The notes beneath the pieces are model-generated. The model did no database searches, was not told where the DNA came from, and saw only the letters and a list, made by a program, of their open reading frames with translations. From contig NZ_CP009501.1 of the NCBI RefSeq assembly GCF_000969885.1, forward strand, positions 3,063,380 through 3,127,379: a stretch of 64,000 nt of DNA, read 5' to 3'. This stretch comes from Methanosarcina thermophila TM-1 (GTDB lineage Archaea; Halobacteriota; Methanosarcinia; Methanosarcinales; Methanosarcinaceae). Both the position numbers and the translations under genes were made by a program. Positions 35,367 through 44,665 of this stretch are shown one piece after another (the stretch's first letter is position 1; each line of letters starts with the position of its first letter).

Positions 35367-37220
35367 TTATTCCACAGTGACACTCTTTGCAAGATTGCGT
35401 GGTTTGTCAATCGAGCAGCCCCGGGCAAGCGCAGTATAATAAGCAAGCAGCTGGAGGACTACAACACTGAGCAGCGGGGAAAGCAGTTCGCTACTTTGAG
35501 GAATCGTAAGGACAACATCTGCATATTTTCCAATCTCGGTGTCTTTATTCCCAGCAATTGCGATAACTGTAGCATCTCTGGCTTTTACTTCTTTTATATT
35601 GCTCAGTACCTTATCATATGTCTGCCCTTTTGTCGCAATAGTAACCACAGGAGTACCCTTTTCAAGCAGTGCAATCGGGCCGTGTTTGAGCTCACCTGCA
35701 GCAAAACCCTCAGCATGCAAATATGAAATTTCTTTTAACTTAAGCGCACCTTCAAGGGCAATCGGATAGTTCAGGTGCCTGCCGAGGAAGAAATAACTCT
35801 TTGCGTGAGCAAAAGCCTCTGCACATTCCTTTACTGTCTCCTTCTGGTTAAGGATCTGCTGGATCTGTCCAGGTATTTTCCTTAGATCCGTAATGAATCC
35901 TTTAACATAATTGTGACTTAATTTACCTCTTGATAAGGCGAACTTTACGGCAAGCAGATAAAGCAGCGTAAGCTGAGTACTGAAAGTTTTGGTTGCAGCA
36001 ACCCCTATCTCAGGTCCTGCTCTAGTATAGAGCACACTGTCAACTTCTCTTGTAATGGTGCTCCCTACGACATTTGTAATCGCAAGAGTAGGACAGTTAT
36101 AGGACGCTACCTCTCTCACGGCTGCGAGAGTATCCGCAGTCTCTCCTGACTGGGTAATTGCAATGGCAAGCATCCCGTCATCCATGACCGGGTTTCTGTA
36201 CCTGTATTCCGAGCAGATATCTATATCGCAATGGATGCCTGCTAGCTGCTCAAATAGATATTTTCCAAGCAACCCTGCATGCCATGAGGTCCCACATGCC
36301 AGAATCTGAATCCTTGAAAGCCTTCTTATCTCGTCCTCAGTCATATTAAGTTCTTTGAGATATATGGTTCCCTCAAGCTCTGAGACCTTACCTGCAAGTG
36401 TGTTATGAATCGCACTCACCTGCTCGTGAATTTCCTTCAACATGAAATGTTCGTAGCCGGCTTTTTCAGCAGCTTCAAAATCCCACTCGATCTTTTCTAT
36501 TTTCTTTTCGCGGACTCTTCCTTCTCTGTCAAAGACCTCTACACTGGTAGGAGTCAGAACTGCAGTTTCAAAATCATCTACAAAAATAACATCCCTTGTG
36601 TAATTTAAAAAAGCGGTTACATCCGATGCGGCAAAGTTCTCACCTTCGCCAAGTCCTATAACAAGCGGGCTGTCTTTCCGCGCAAGCACTAGTTTTCCCT
36701 GCTCGTCAGCACAGATAATTGCAAGAGCATAAGAACCTTCAATCTCCTTTAGCGCTTCCCTGAGTCCTGTGAGAAGATCACACTTTGCTTCTTTCCCATC
36801 GGGTTTTCCGTACAGGTGTTTGTGCAGGAGGTGTGCGACCACTTCTGTATCGGTTTCAGACTTAAACTCGTATCCTTCTGCAATCAGCTGCTCTTTCAGT
36901 GTCATATAGTTCTCTATAATCCCGTTATGCACGACTGAGATCTTATACGGGTTTCCGGAATTGTGTGGATGAGCGTTTATAGTGCTGGGTCTTCCGTGGG
37001 TTGCCCAGCGGGTATGCCCTATTCCAATATTGCCACCTATGCCTTTAGGAATTGTGGTTTCAAGGTTTGCGATTTTACCTACTGATTTGTATGTATCTAC
37101 TCCGCTGCCCAGAACAGAAATCCCGGCAGAGTCATATCCGCGGTACTCAAGTTTTTTGAGAGATTCTACTATAATAGATGCAGCAGATTTTTCTCCTGCA
37201 TAACCTACGATTCCACACAT
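35367..37220 (-). CDS. glmS: Glutamine--fructose-6-phosphate aminotransferase (isomerising)
   Basis: A 617-residue two-domain enzyme. The glutaminase domain begins with the catalytic Cys2 (CGIVGYAG) and has RWATHG and HNGIIENY; the isomerase half holds two SIS domains (ACGTSWHAGLLGKYL and SQSGETADTLAA, then FFLGRHLNYPIALEGALKLKEISY), ending in the typical DKPRNLAKSVTVE. It makes glucosamine-6-phosphate, the entry step to UDP-GlcNAc. The gene lies between the second GlmU-like gene (18 bp gap) and glmM (about 90 bp gap) on the same strand. Confidence 0.97.
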   Translation of the reverse strand: MCGIVGYAGEKSAASIIVESLKKLEYRGYDSAGISVLGSGVDTYKSVGKIANLETTIPKGIGGNIGIGHTRWATHGRPSTINAHPHNSGNPYKISVVHNGIIENYMTLKEQLIAEGYEFKSETDTEVVAHLLHKHLYGKPDGKEAKCDLLTGLREALKEIEGSYALAIICADEQGKLVLARKDSPLVIGLGEGENFAASDVTAFLNYTRDVIFVDDFETAVLTPTSVEVFDREGRVREKKIEKIEWDFEAAEKAGYEHFMLKEIHEQVSAIHNTLAGKVSELEGTIYLKELNMTEDEIRRLSRIQILACGTSWHAGLLGKYLFEQLAGIHCDIDICSEYRYRNPVMDDGMLAIAITQSGETADTLAAVREVASYNCPTLAITNVVGSTITREVDSVLYTRAGPEIGVAATKTFSTQLTLLYLLAVKFALSRGKLSHNYVKGFITDLRKIPGQIQQILNQKETVKECAEAFAHAKSYFFLGRHLNYPIALEGALKLKEISYLHAEGFAAGELKHGPIALLEKGTPVVTIATKGQTYDKVLSNIKEVKARDATVIAIAGNKDTEIGKYADVVLTIPQSSELLSPLLSVVVLQLLAYYTALARGCSIDKPRNLAKSVTVE

Positions 37221-37238
37221 TTTTTCACCTCTCTGGGA

Positions 37239-38456
37239 TTAAAGAACCACCGAGTGATGGGGCAGATCCCTGTATATAGTGTTTCCAGACTCTACCTGGC
37301 AGTCGACGGCTACAGTTACTCCGGCCTTCACAAGTACACTGTTTCCAATCCGGTTGTCGTCTCCAAAGATAGTACCGAGTTTGGGAGCTCGATGAACAGT
37401 TCCATTCATAATGATCGACAGACCTTCTTTCTCCTCAACAAAGAATCCTGAACCAATTGTGTTATTGCTTCCAATTATGGAATTTGAGATTTGTCCGTGG
37501 GAATATATCCTGCAGTCGTTCATTATTATACTATTCTGAATTTCAGTGAATGACCTGATAGATACATTGTCTCCTATCGTTGTGGAGGGTAGAATGACCA
37601 CATTGGGACCTATGTCACAATTCTCTCCTATGACAGCAGGTCCTAAAATGTAAGTTCCGGAACGAATCCTGGTATTCTTTCCTATGGTTACATTTCCTCT
37701 TATGACAGCTCCCTCTTCTACTTCTCCTTCAATTCTCTGGCTTCTGGCGGAATCTAGGACTATTGCATTTGCTTTCAATAAATCCCAGGAATGGACAGCA
37801 TCAAGCCACTTTGACTCGGTAGGAACTGAAGTAACAATTTTTCCTTCATCAATCATGAGCTGGAGGGTATCTGTTATCGCATATTCCCCATTTTCGGATA
37901 TCGGGGTTTTTTCGATGGTTTCAAAGACCTGCGGTGTAAAAACATAAATTCCGGTATTTACAATACGGCTCAGATCCCCGGGTCTTTTTTCCAGAATTCT
38001 TGTAACTCTTTTCTTATCCGTAAGAACTACTCCATAGCCTGCAGTGTCTTCCATCCTTACGGTCAGAAGGCTTGCATCTCCCTCATAATTGTTGAGAAGG
38101 TCTGCTATTGTTTTCGGTTCCACCAGGTTGTCTCCGTTAAGCACGAGAAATTCCGAGTCCTCGGGGCCGATCATGCTTTTTGCTTGCTCGATTGCATGTG
38201 CAGTACCGAGCTGAGCTTTTTGTTCGATGTATTTTATTTTCACTCCAAAGTTCAGTCCATCCTCAAAATAGTCCATTATGCGTTCTTTCTTATATCCAAC
38301 AACCAATATAATATCAGTAATTCTGTTCTTTTCAAGCGAATCTATTACATGCTCTAGAATAGGTCTGTTGGCAATGGGAAGCATTACTTTTGAGCGAGTA
38401 AGAGTAAGAGGCCTGCAACGCAACCCTTCTCCAGCTGCAAGAATAATAGCTTTCAT
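37239..38456 (-). CDS. Second GlmU-like bifunctional nucleotidylyltransferase
   Basis: A 405-residue paralogue of the gene at 32783-33976. The N-terminal domain has ILAAGEGLRCRPLT, then FLVLNGDNLV; the C-terminal beta-helix has VTIGKNTRIRSGTYILG and VVILPSTTIGDNVSI repeats. In the first signature the usual Thr-Arg is Leu-Arg (GEGLR). It is the promoter-proximal gene of the Glm cluster. The two paralogues may share the acetyl- and uridyltransferase steps or act on different sugars (for example glucose-1-P or N-acetylated intermediates); sequence alone does not decide. Confidence 0.83.
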   Translation of the reverse strand: MKAIILAAGEGLRCRPLTLTRSKVMLPIANRPILEHVIDSLEKNRITDIILVVGYKKERIMDYFEDGLNFGVKIKYIEQKAQLGTAHAIEQAKSMIGPEDSEFLVLNGDNLVEPKTIADLLNNYEGDASLLTVRMEDTAGYGVVLTDKKRVTRILEKRPGDLSRIVNTGIYVFTPQVFETIEKTPISENGEYAITDTLQLMIDEGKIVTSVPTESKWLDAVHSWDLLKANAIVLDSARSQRIEGEVEEGAVIRGNVTIGKNTRIRSGTYILGPAVIGENCDIGPNVVILPSTTIGDNVSIRSFTEIQNSIIMNDCRIYSHGQISNSIIGSNNTIGSGFFVEEKEGLSIIMNGTVHRAPKLGTIFGDDNRIGNSVLVKAGVTVAVDCQVESGNTIYRDLPHHSVVL

Positions 38457-39822
38457 AGATCTTAAAAACCTTCTTTAGAATTTATACATTACCTTTGAAA
38501 ATTTTACGCAAAAACCTATGTCTAAATATATGTAAAATGTTATACCAGTATAAAGGATAGCTAACAATAAAAAAGTAATCCTCTATAATTAATAGTTAAT
38601 CCTCCTTATAGAATAAAGCATTCTTGAGGACGTAAACCTTAAAATCTCTTCCAAATTTCTCTTGATTTTAGTTTTTATAGAGTATTTGAGCTTTTTGAAT
38701 GTATAGAAAAATATTTATTTCATAACTCAGATAAATACTTCCTACTTTTTATGTCTTGTATTTTTTAAAGCTTAAAATTGAGGCAATTTTTGAGAAATAT
38801 CTAGATAAATTCCACTATATGATGTTATACATTTAACAATTAATTATTAAGATTCAGGGGAACAGTGGTGAAATTCTCGGAATCGTTCTGGGCACTCTGG
38901 AGTTTTCTATAATGCTACAGGATATATAAATTTAGGTATAATGGTGTATAAATGACGTATACATAAACATTTTAAAATGTAAATTGTATTTCAGCAATAA
39001 CTGTACTTTGAGAATAAAATGTTAGTTCAGGTAAAGATTGTCAGACGCTGATAATTTCGGGCACCTGCTTGCTCACATATTTTGCTTCTCAACGGCTTTA
39101 ATCCACTCTGAAAGAGAACTTTTACAGCCAGCCACAAAATTCATGTTCACACTCTTAATTTCTCCTGTCAAATCCTGAAAGAATACAAAGATCCACTATA
39201 ATGTAGGGTTGTCATGCTGTATTTCGATATCTCTCTTTCAACCTTCAGGCTTTCTGGGATCTTGGAATCCGCTCCATGAGCCCTGCCATAACAACTGCGG
39301 CAGTCATTGACAATATGATAAGGATGCTTCACTTTTTCTCAATGTGTGAAGTAAGTGGAAGAGGCAATATCATGGAAGTGAAGGTTACAAATATGAAGAT
39401 TACAGAATGAGCAAGGAATTAATTTTCTGGAATTATTGGGGAAGGAGATATTGGAAAACGTGCTTTCGATCTTCTTCACAAATAAGTTTAAGTACAGCCT
39501 GAGGATATATTCTATCAAAAAAAACTTAAAATGAAATATTGAAGTGAATTCAAAGTTGAACCCAGGCGGGCAGCAAGTATTACTGCTGGCGGGGATTAAA
39601 AATGATCTTAAAAAAGTAATTATTTCCCCGCATATGAATATCCTCAGGTACCAATTCCCCGGGTTTCGCAGAGTTTTTAAAACATGCTTTCCCATAAATT
39701 GGTCACTGCTTGTGGTGAATACTTTCACTCCGCTTTCCTTAACTTTATATTCTGTGGCGTTGTAATTTAAAACGCCTCTCTATAAAATAAAGATAAACAA
39801 GAGGCTTGTTGAGGTAGAAAGA
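38457..39822. other. Long intergenic region with a transposase remnant
   Basis: About 1365 bp, the longest gap of the window. It contains a decayed minus-strand transposase-like fragment (39073-39240). The rest gives no convincing frame. A short stem (GCCTCT 39774-39779 with AGAGGC 39800-39805) lies in the RPA leader, just before the ribosome-binding site GAGGT. Confidence 0.5.
39073..39240 (-). pseudogene. Possible transposase C-terminal remnant (IS1634/IS4-like)
   Basis: A minus-strand frame reads HDNPTL, then TAG, then WIFVFFQDLTGEIKSVN and SSLSEWIKAVEKQNM before TGA. The NPTLxWIFxxF pattern resembles the C-terminal segment of IS1634-type transposases, where the x is usually Arg. There is no start or upstream catalytic part. 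Identity rests on one motif. Confidence 0.35.
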
Positions 39823-41106
39823 ATGAAACAAACAGCCGAATCCATTCGAGACCGATTTTTGAAGCTTGGCATCGATATAAATGTAGAAGATATCGAAAGC
39901 AGACTTGATGAACTGATTACGAAATTTAAAGTTCCTTCTAACGAAGCGCAGCGCAGCGTGACCAATTACTTTTTGAAGAAATATTCTATTCCTAAGAATG
40001 AATTTTATATGAGGCAAGCTGAGCCTCAGCTTACGAAGATTGCAGATATCTCGGAAAACGGGCAGTGGGCAAACCTTAAGGCAAAGGTTGTCCAGCTCTG
40101 GGAAAACACTCATGAGTCCATCTCTCAGGTAGGGCTTCTGGGGGATGAGACGGGCATCATAAAGTTTACCGCATGGAAGAATGCTGAACTGCCCAGGCTT
40201 GAGCAGGGAGAAAGTTACCTCCTCCGGAGTGTTGTTGTAGGAGAGTACAACGGCAGGTTCCAGGTTCAGCTCAACAAGAACAGCTCAGTGGAAAAGCTTG
40301 ATGAGCCCATCGGAATTGGGGGCGGAGATTTTACACCAGCTGCAAGAGAATCTGAATTCAGAAATATCTCTGACCTTGTGGGAGGCCAGTGGGCTACAGT
40401 CAAAGGAAAAGTGGTTCAGCTCTGGGAAAACTCTCACGAATCCATCGGGCAGGCAGGGCTTATAGGAGACCACACAGGGGTCGTCAAATTCACTAACTGG
40501 GCAAGCTCCGAACTTCCTGACATGGAAGAAGGCAAGAGCTACATGTTAAAAAATGTAGTTGTTAATGAATGGGGCGGCAAAGTTCAGATCCAGCTTAACC
40601 GGTCAAGTTCCATAGAAGAGCTTGATGAGGATATTGAAGTCGGGTCCGCAACCACCACATACTTTGGAGCAATGGTGGACATCCAGGCAGGCTCAGGCCT
40701 CATAAAACGCTGCCCTGAGTGTAAAAGGGCTCTGGTTAAAGGTGCCTGTGCGGAACACGGTAAAGTAAAAGGAGAATACGACCTGAGGATAAAAGCGGTT
40801 CTTGATTCCGGAACTTCCACCCAGGATGCCCTTATTAACAGGGAACTTACTGAAGAGCTTGCAGGGATTTCCCTTGATGATGCAATTGCAATGGCTGCAG
40901 ATGCCCTTGATCCGGGAGTTGTGCTGGATAAATTGAAACATGAGCTAGTAGGCAGATATTATACCATCACCGGACACAAACTTGACCGTTATATCCTTGT
41001 CGATTCGATTACCCCCAAGACTTCTCTGGATAGAGAGATGCTTGATGAAATGCTTGATGAAATGCTTGCCCCTAATGAAACACTTAGCAAGTCGGAGGTG
41101 CAGTAA
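39823..41106 (+). CDS. rpa: Replication protein A-like single-stranded DNA-binding protein
   Basis: A 427-residue protein with two near-duplicate OB folds (about 85-165 and 190-270; both contain VVQLWEN, HESI and LxxGxxGxxKFTxW patterns) and a zinc finger (CPEC...CAEH, about 297-312), followed by a helical C-terminal part. An N-terminal helical region (1-70) precedes the OBs. It coats single-stranded DNA during replication and repair, like the zinc-finger RPAs of Methanosarcina (RPA2/RPA3). GAGGT precedes the ATG. The next gene starts directly after the stop codon and encodes the OB-fold partner often paired with RPA in euryarchaea. Confidence 0.9.
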   Translation: MKQTAESIRDRFLKLGIDINVEDIESRLDELITKFKVPSNEAQRSVTNYFLKKYSIPKNEFYMRQAEPQLTKIADISENGQWANLKAKVVQLWENTHESISQVGLLGDETGIIKFTAWKNAELPRLEQGESYLLRSVVVGEYNGRFQVQLNKNSSVEKLDEPIGIGGGDFTPAARESEFRNISDLVGGQWATVKGKVVQLWENSHESIGQAGLIGDHTGVVKFTNWASSELPDMEEGKSYMLKNVVVNEWGGKVQIQLNRSSSIEELDEDIEVGSATTTYFGAMVDIQAGSGLIKRCPECKRALVKGACAEHGKVKGEYDLRIKAVLDSGTSTQDALINRELTEELAGISLDDAIAMAADALDPGVVLDKLKHELVGRYYTITGHKLDRYILVDSITPKTSLDREMLDEMLDEMLAPNETLSKSEVQ

Positions 41107-41673
41107 ATGCCAGGCTTTTTCAGAGAGGCTGCCCGCAGAGTTTTTGCCCAGGAACTGAAGGATTCTAACCTGACCTCAAGGGATGAGAATGATCAGTATG
41201 CTCCGCAGTATATCCTTACTCCCACAGGGGCTAAGGTAAACCGAATTTTCCTTGTTGGCACACTTATCGAAAAGGAAGATATCGGCACTGATTCCGAATA
41301 CTGGAGGGGAAGGATTTCAGATCCTACTGGCTCCTTTTTGGTCTATGCAGGACAGTACCAGCCTGAAGCAGCCCAATTCCTTTCGGAATGCGAACCACCA
41401 GCTTTTGTGGCAGTCGTGGGCAAGACAAGCACCTACATAACAGATGACGGAAACATCCTGACTTCCATCCGACCTGAATCGATCCAGCAGGTAGATGAAC
41501 TTACCCGAGACCTCTGGGTGCTCGATACCGCAAAGCAAACTCTTGAGAGAATAAAGGCAGTTGAGGCAGAGGAAGACCCAGACGCAAAACTTGCAAAAGA
41601 ACACTACTTGACCAATACGGATTCCTACCGTGCAATGGTCAGAAAAGCCCTTGAATCCCTCAAAGAAAAGTAA
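41107..41673 (+). CDS. RPA-associated OB-fold protein
   Basis: A 188-residue protein with one OB fold (about 35-130: VNRIFLVGTLIEKEDI, WRGRISDPTGSFLVYAGQY, FVAVVGKTSTY) and a helical C-terminal tail with many Lys and Glu. It begins at the base after the rpa stop (TAAATG), so the two are co-translated. Such proteins accompany RPA in euryarchaea and form part of its complex. The N-terminal REAARRVFAQEL segment is typical of this partner family. Function beyond complex formation is not shown by sequence. Confidence 0.85.
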   Translation: MPGFFREAARRVFAQELKDSNLTSRDENDQYAPQYILTPTGAKVNRIFLVGTLIEKEDIGTDSEYWRGRISDPTGSFLVYAGQYQPEAAQFLSECEPPAFVAVVGKTSTYITDDGNILTSIRPESIQQVDELTRDLWVLDTAKQTLERIKAVEAEEDPDAKLAKEHYLTNTDSYRAMVRKALESLKEK

Positions 41674-42029
41674 TGAAATCATAAATGAATAAAACAGCCT
41701 TATGGTAAAATAGGGGCAAAAGCCTCTCAATTCTTTTTTATTTAGAAAATTAATCTTTATCTTATCAGGTCTTTATTTCTTTTTTCTGCTTCCTCTTTCC
41801 CTGTCACCCATTCTCTGGAGTTTTTACTTCTTTCTATCTTTTTCCTGAAATTCTTTTACTTAATACTTAAACCCCGGTCGTATTAAGCAAACCTTTTTTA
41901 TTCGCATCGGCCTTAAAGCCAGAAGAGGCAAAATATACATAAATGAACGAGACATGGTATAAAATAAGCAATGTGTGTTTGAATTAAACCTAACGACAAA
42001 ATAATTAAACTGATATGTGAGATGATGCT
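41674..42029. other. Intergenic region, T-rich
   Basis: About 355 bp. The first part is T-rich and probably terminates the rpa operon. Nothing else recognised. Confidence 0.5.
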
Positions 42030-42251
42030 GTGAAAACCTATCTTCTGGTCTGGTTCAGCAGTGAAGGGGCTCGTCCATCAGAGATTAACCATCGATTGAT
42101 GTCCCTGGGTTTCGAGCCCATGCAGGGTAGCTACGATTTCGTATACAACTGGAACAGCAATGTCAGTGTTGAGAAAATTCTCGAATTTGGGGATAAAGTT
42201 TATCTGAGCCTTCAGGGTACAGGCGTTATGTTCAAACTGGAAACAATGTAA
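42030..42251 (+). CDS. Small alpha/beta protein of unknown function
   Basis: A 73-residue protein starting at GTG. Its pattern (KTYLLVWFSS strand, SEINHRLMSLGF helix, GSYDFVYNW strand, VEKILEFGDKVYLSL helix-strand, GVMFKLETM strand) is that of a ferredoxin-like fold, superficially like Cas2 or small nucleases, but no catalytic Asp is placed as in Cas2 and no CRISPR is nearby. A GTG start with TGAGATGAT before it is a weak ribosome-binding site. Expressed alone as far as I can tell. Confidence 0.65.
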   Translation: MKTYLLVWFSSEGARPSEINHRLMSLGFEPMQGSYDFVYNWNSNVSVEKILEFGDKVYLSLQGTGVMFKLETM

Positions 42252-42397
42252 ACCTGGATTGCGAAATTAGTTCCTGTAACCCCGCTTAGCAGGGCATGTG
42301 CCTGATTCCAAGAGCAAATAAATCACTGTCAGGGCTATTACACAGGGTAGCCCAGATTGTAATTTCTTTCAGATCTATCTCCTGTAGTTTCAGATGT

Positions 42398-42958
42398 TCA
42401 AGCTTTTTTTTCGTTAAGGTCTTTTTCCTGCGTGCGCTTTTTAAGCGCATCCCGGAACTTTATATATTCACAGGTATTTCCTTCAAGCGTAACTATCCTG
42501 CCGTTAATATTTCCTTTCTCGATTACGAGTTCCACGACACTTGGATTTGACATTCTGGGTTTTGTAGGCGAGCCGGGACAGATGAGCATGACATCTCTTT
42601 TCTCTATCAGGGGCCTGTGCAGGTGCCCGAAAATCAGGATATCTACTTCCATTTCTTTAGCAAGGTAACCCTGTGCAGTTGTGTTGGTAACCGAAAGCCC
42701 ACCTTCATGTACAACTCCTATTTTTACCCCTTCCACTTCGAATTTCAGCCTTTCGGGAAGGAGCTTTTTGAGTTCGGGAGCATCATCATTGCCAAAAACC
42801 GCCTTTAATTTCCCGCTAGCATTGAAAGCCTGATAAGCCTCTACAGTACTGAAGTCCCCTGCATGTACTATAAGATCACACTCCTCAAGGAGCGTTTGCA
42901 GTTGCTGGGGAATTTCTCCGGTTTTCATATGAGTATCGGAAAGCGCAATCAGCTTCAT
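42398..42958 (-). CDS. Metallophosphoesterase (YfcE/MJ0936-type phosphodiesterase)
   Basis: About 186 residues from the ATG at 42958, which has AGGAG 8 bases upstream; an upstream ATG would add 31 residues encoded by repeat DNA. Calcineurin-like motifs are SDTHMK, HAGDFS, FGNDDA (in place of GNCD), GVVHEG and FGHLHRPL. These supply two metal ions for hydrolysis of phosphodiesters or phosphomonoesters. The small single-domain size matches the YfcE/MJ0936 group. The physiological substrate is unknown. Downstream on the opposite strand is the 73-residue gene. Confidence 0.85.
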   Translation of the reverse strand: MKLIALSDTHMKTGEIPQQLQTLLEECDLIVHAGDFSTVEAYQAFNASGKLKAVFGNDDAPELKKLLPERLKFEVEGVKIGVVHEGGLSVTNTTAQGYLAKEMEVDILIFGHLHRPLIEKRDVMLICPGSPTKPRMSNPSVVELVIEKGNINGRIVTLEGNTCEYIKFRDALKKRTQEKDLNEKKA

Positions 42959-42999
42959 GGGATATCTCCTGATTATATAAAACATGCCATTTAAAGATA

Positions 43000-43165
43000 A
43001 ATGTATGCGAAACTTTTTCACAAGCCTTTTGAAAAAAATGGCTGAGTGCAAGCCTTTTCAAAAAACTGCTTGAGCGCAAGCCTTTTCAAAAAAGGCTTGA
43101 GCGAAAACCCCGAGCAATGGCGTAATAAACAGGCGCAACGGTTTCGGTCAAGTTCTTTCGTAAAA
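43000..43165. repeat. Dispersed palindromic repeat, copy 3 (inverted), with local tandem units
   Basis: The inverted orientation carries the same CAAGCC/GGCTTG hairpin, CGAAAACCCCGAGCAATGGCG and GGCGCAACGGTTTC segments as copy 2. Between 43019 and 43106 a unit of about 28 bp (GCAAGCCTTTTCAAAAAA plus a spacer ending TGAGC) is repeated three times in tandem. Confidence 0.8.
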
Positions 43166-43492
43166 GGCTTGTAGTGCAGCTTAAAATTTTTCAAGAGAGC
43201 TTTAATTGAAACCCGATATTTCAAGAAAATCGAGTATGTGTTTCCATCTTTGAAGCAAAACAGCAGGGATAAAAATTATTTTTGCTCAGGAGTTTAATTC
43301 GTGCTTAGGAGCGATAAAATATAATTTCAAATTTTATGTTTGAGAATTGATCTATATTTTTTCCCTAAATAATCTTTTTTAGCAATAAGAACCCCCGATA
43401 TTATATTTGAGTTCTTCCTAATATATTAAAAGTTATTTGCGATCAAAAGTCGTAAAGAAGAGGATTGAATCAAAAATAAAAGGAGCCCAAAC
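43166..43492. other. Intergenic region upstream of the small membrane protein
   Basis: About 325 bp, AT-rich, with no recognised coding frame. It ends with AAAAGGAG just before the next ATG. Confidence 0.5.
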
Positions 43493-43747
43493 ATGAAAAA
43501 ACTTACCAGGAAAGCATGGTTTCATAAAAGGAGGATTGGTTGGGGCGTTAGCCCAGCTAGCTTAGAAGGCTGGTTAGTAACTATTGCATTTATAATTATT
43601 GTTCCTCTTGTAGGTATGCATTATCCTGAAGAAAGCATAGCTAGATATGCTATTCTTACAGCAATGGTGTTTATTTTTATTGCGATTATTCTTTTAACTG
43701 GTGAGGCACCAGGCTCTGAAATGTGGGATAAGTTAAAAAATAAATGA
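43493..43747 (+). CDS. Small two-helix membrane protein of unknown function
   Basis: An 84-residue protein. A basic N-terminus with aromatic residues (KKLTRKAWFHKRRIGWG) precedes two predicted membrane helices, about 27-42 (LVTIAFIIIVPLVGMHY) and 51-68 (YAILTAMVFIFIAIILL), and a short polar tail. The start is supported by AAAAGGAG 8 bases upstream. The positive N-terminus suggests it faces the cytoplasm. I do not recognise the family, and there is no operon partner. Confidence 0.75.
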   Translation: MKKLTRKAWFHKRRIGWGVSPASLEGWLVTIAFIIIVPLVGMHYPEESIARYAILTAMVFIFIAIILLTGEAPGSEMWDKLKNK

Positions 43748-43876
43748 TAAACAAGGAAAGTAACGCGTTATTTAGAGAGGCTCTGAGAAAACTATCCCGG
43801 GATGGCAGTATTTAGAAAAATTAGAATTTTTGATTCAGACCCGTAGGTCTGGAATCGATTTCAAAATTATCAGGAG

Positions 43877-44665
43877 TTATTCGAGGGTCAGGTCTACAAG
43901 TTCGTACTCAAGGTTTTCGGTCTCCAGCCTGTTAAGAAGGGAAGAAACCTGCTCATCCACTGAAACCACAAGGGATGACAGCCCATGATACGCAGCTTCA
44001 ATGACTGATTCATTAGTTCCAAACATAACATTTGGGGTTATGCCAATCTTGCGCAGGGCGATAAGTGCTTCCACACCTATAGCTGCTATATAGGGTTTTG
44101 AGTTTGCCATAATCTTCAGGCGTTCAATGTCCACCTTTCTTGACCCTCCACGCTCAATCCTGGGAACCTTGCAGATTGTAATTGTCGCATTTTCCAGGTC
44201 GATCAGGCCCTTTAAGTTTGTTACTCCTACATCTTCTCCTGCAGCCGCATCGGAGATAACATTGCCTGATGCACCCGTTTTTTCCGTGCTGCTAACGTAC
44301 AGGAGCCCCTTTTCCATTTTCAGGTACACCTGCTGCCCTTCCTTTACATCCTCTTTTGCAATGGCTGTCCAGGTTGAAACATGGCTGATTATATCCTCCA
44401 TGACAAAGCGAGCGTACCGCTTCATTTCGGTGGCATTCTCAAGAACCCACTCTACGCCTTCTTTTGTAATCCTGTACCGGACTCGGCCCTCAGTAACTAT
44501 AAGCCCATCGTTTACAAGTTCTTTAATATATTCAGAAACTGCCTGGGGAGTTATTCCAATCTTTGCAGCGATTTCTTTCTGTCTTACATTCGGCTGGTGG
44601 GCTGCAATTTCAATAAGGACCTGGAACTTGGTTACTCCGCTTTTAGTCTTGAGGATTTTAATCAT
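43877..44665 (-). CDS. Winged-helix regulator with a C-terminal sensing domain
   Basis: A 262-residue protein. Residues 10-75 form a MarR/IclR-like winged helix (HQPNVRQKEIAAKIGITPQA with the recognition helix, then the GLIVTEGRVRYRITKEG wing). The C-terminal domain (about 100-262) is alpha/beta, with repeated strand-helix units such as ITICKVPRIERGG and YIAAIGVEALIALRKIGI, and may bind a ligand. It starts 1 bp into the upstream regulator's stop (ATGA-type overlap), so the two regulators are co-translated. Target unknown; transcription of their own operon or the nearby dys is possible. Confidence 0.75.
   Translation of the reverse strand: MIKILKTKSGVTKFQVLIEIAAHQPNVRQKEIAAKIGITPQAVSEYIKELVNDGLIVTEGRVRYRITKEGVEWVLENATEMKRYARFVMEDIISHVSTWTAIAKEDVKEGQQVYLKMEKGLLYVSSTEKTGASGNVISDAAAGEDVGVTNLKGLIDLENATITICKVPRIERGGSRKVDIERLKIMANSKPYIAAIGVEALIALRKIGITPNVMFGTNESVIEAAYHGLSSLVVSVDEQVSSLLNRLETENLEYELVDLTLE

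Noticed and set aside
39544..39765. 73-codon frame upstream of rpa
   Set aside because: Unsupported by ribosome-binding site or pattern; it falls in the decayed spacer.
42030..42251. Cas2-like reading of the 73-residue protein
   Set aside because: The fold pattern resembles ferredoxin-like small proteins, but there is no CRISPR repeat or other cas gene in the window.
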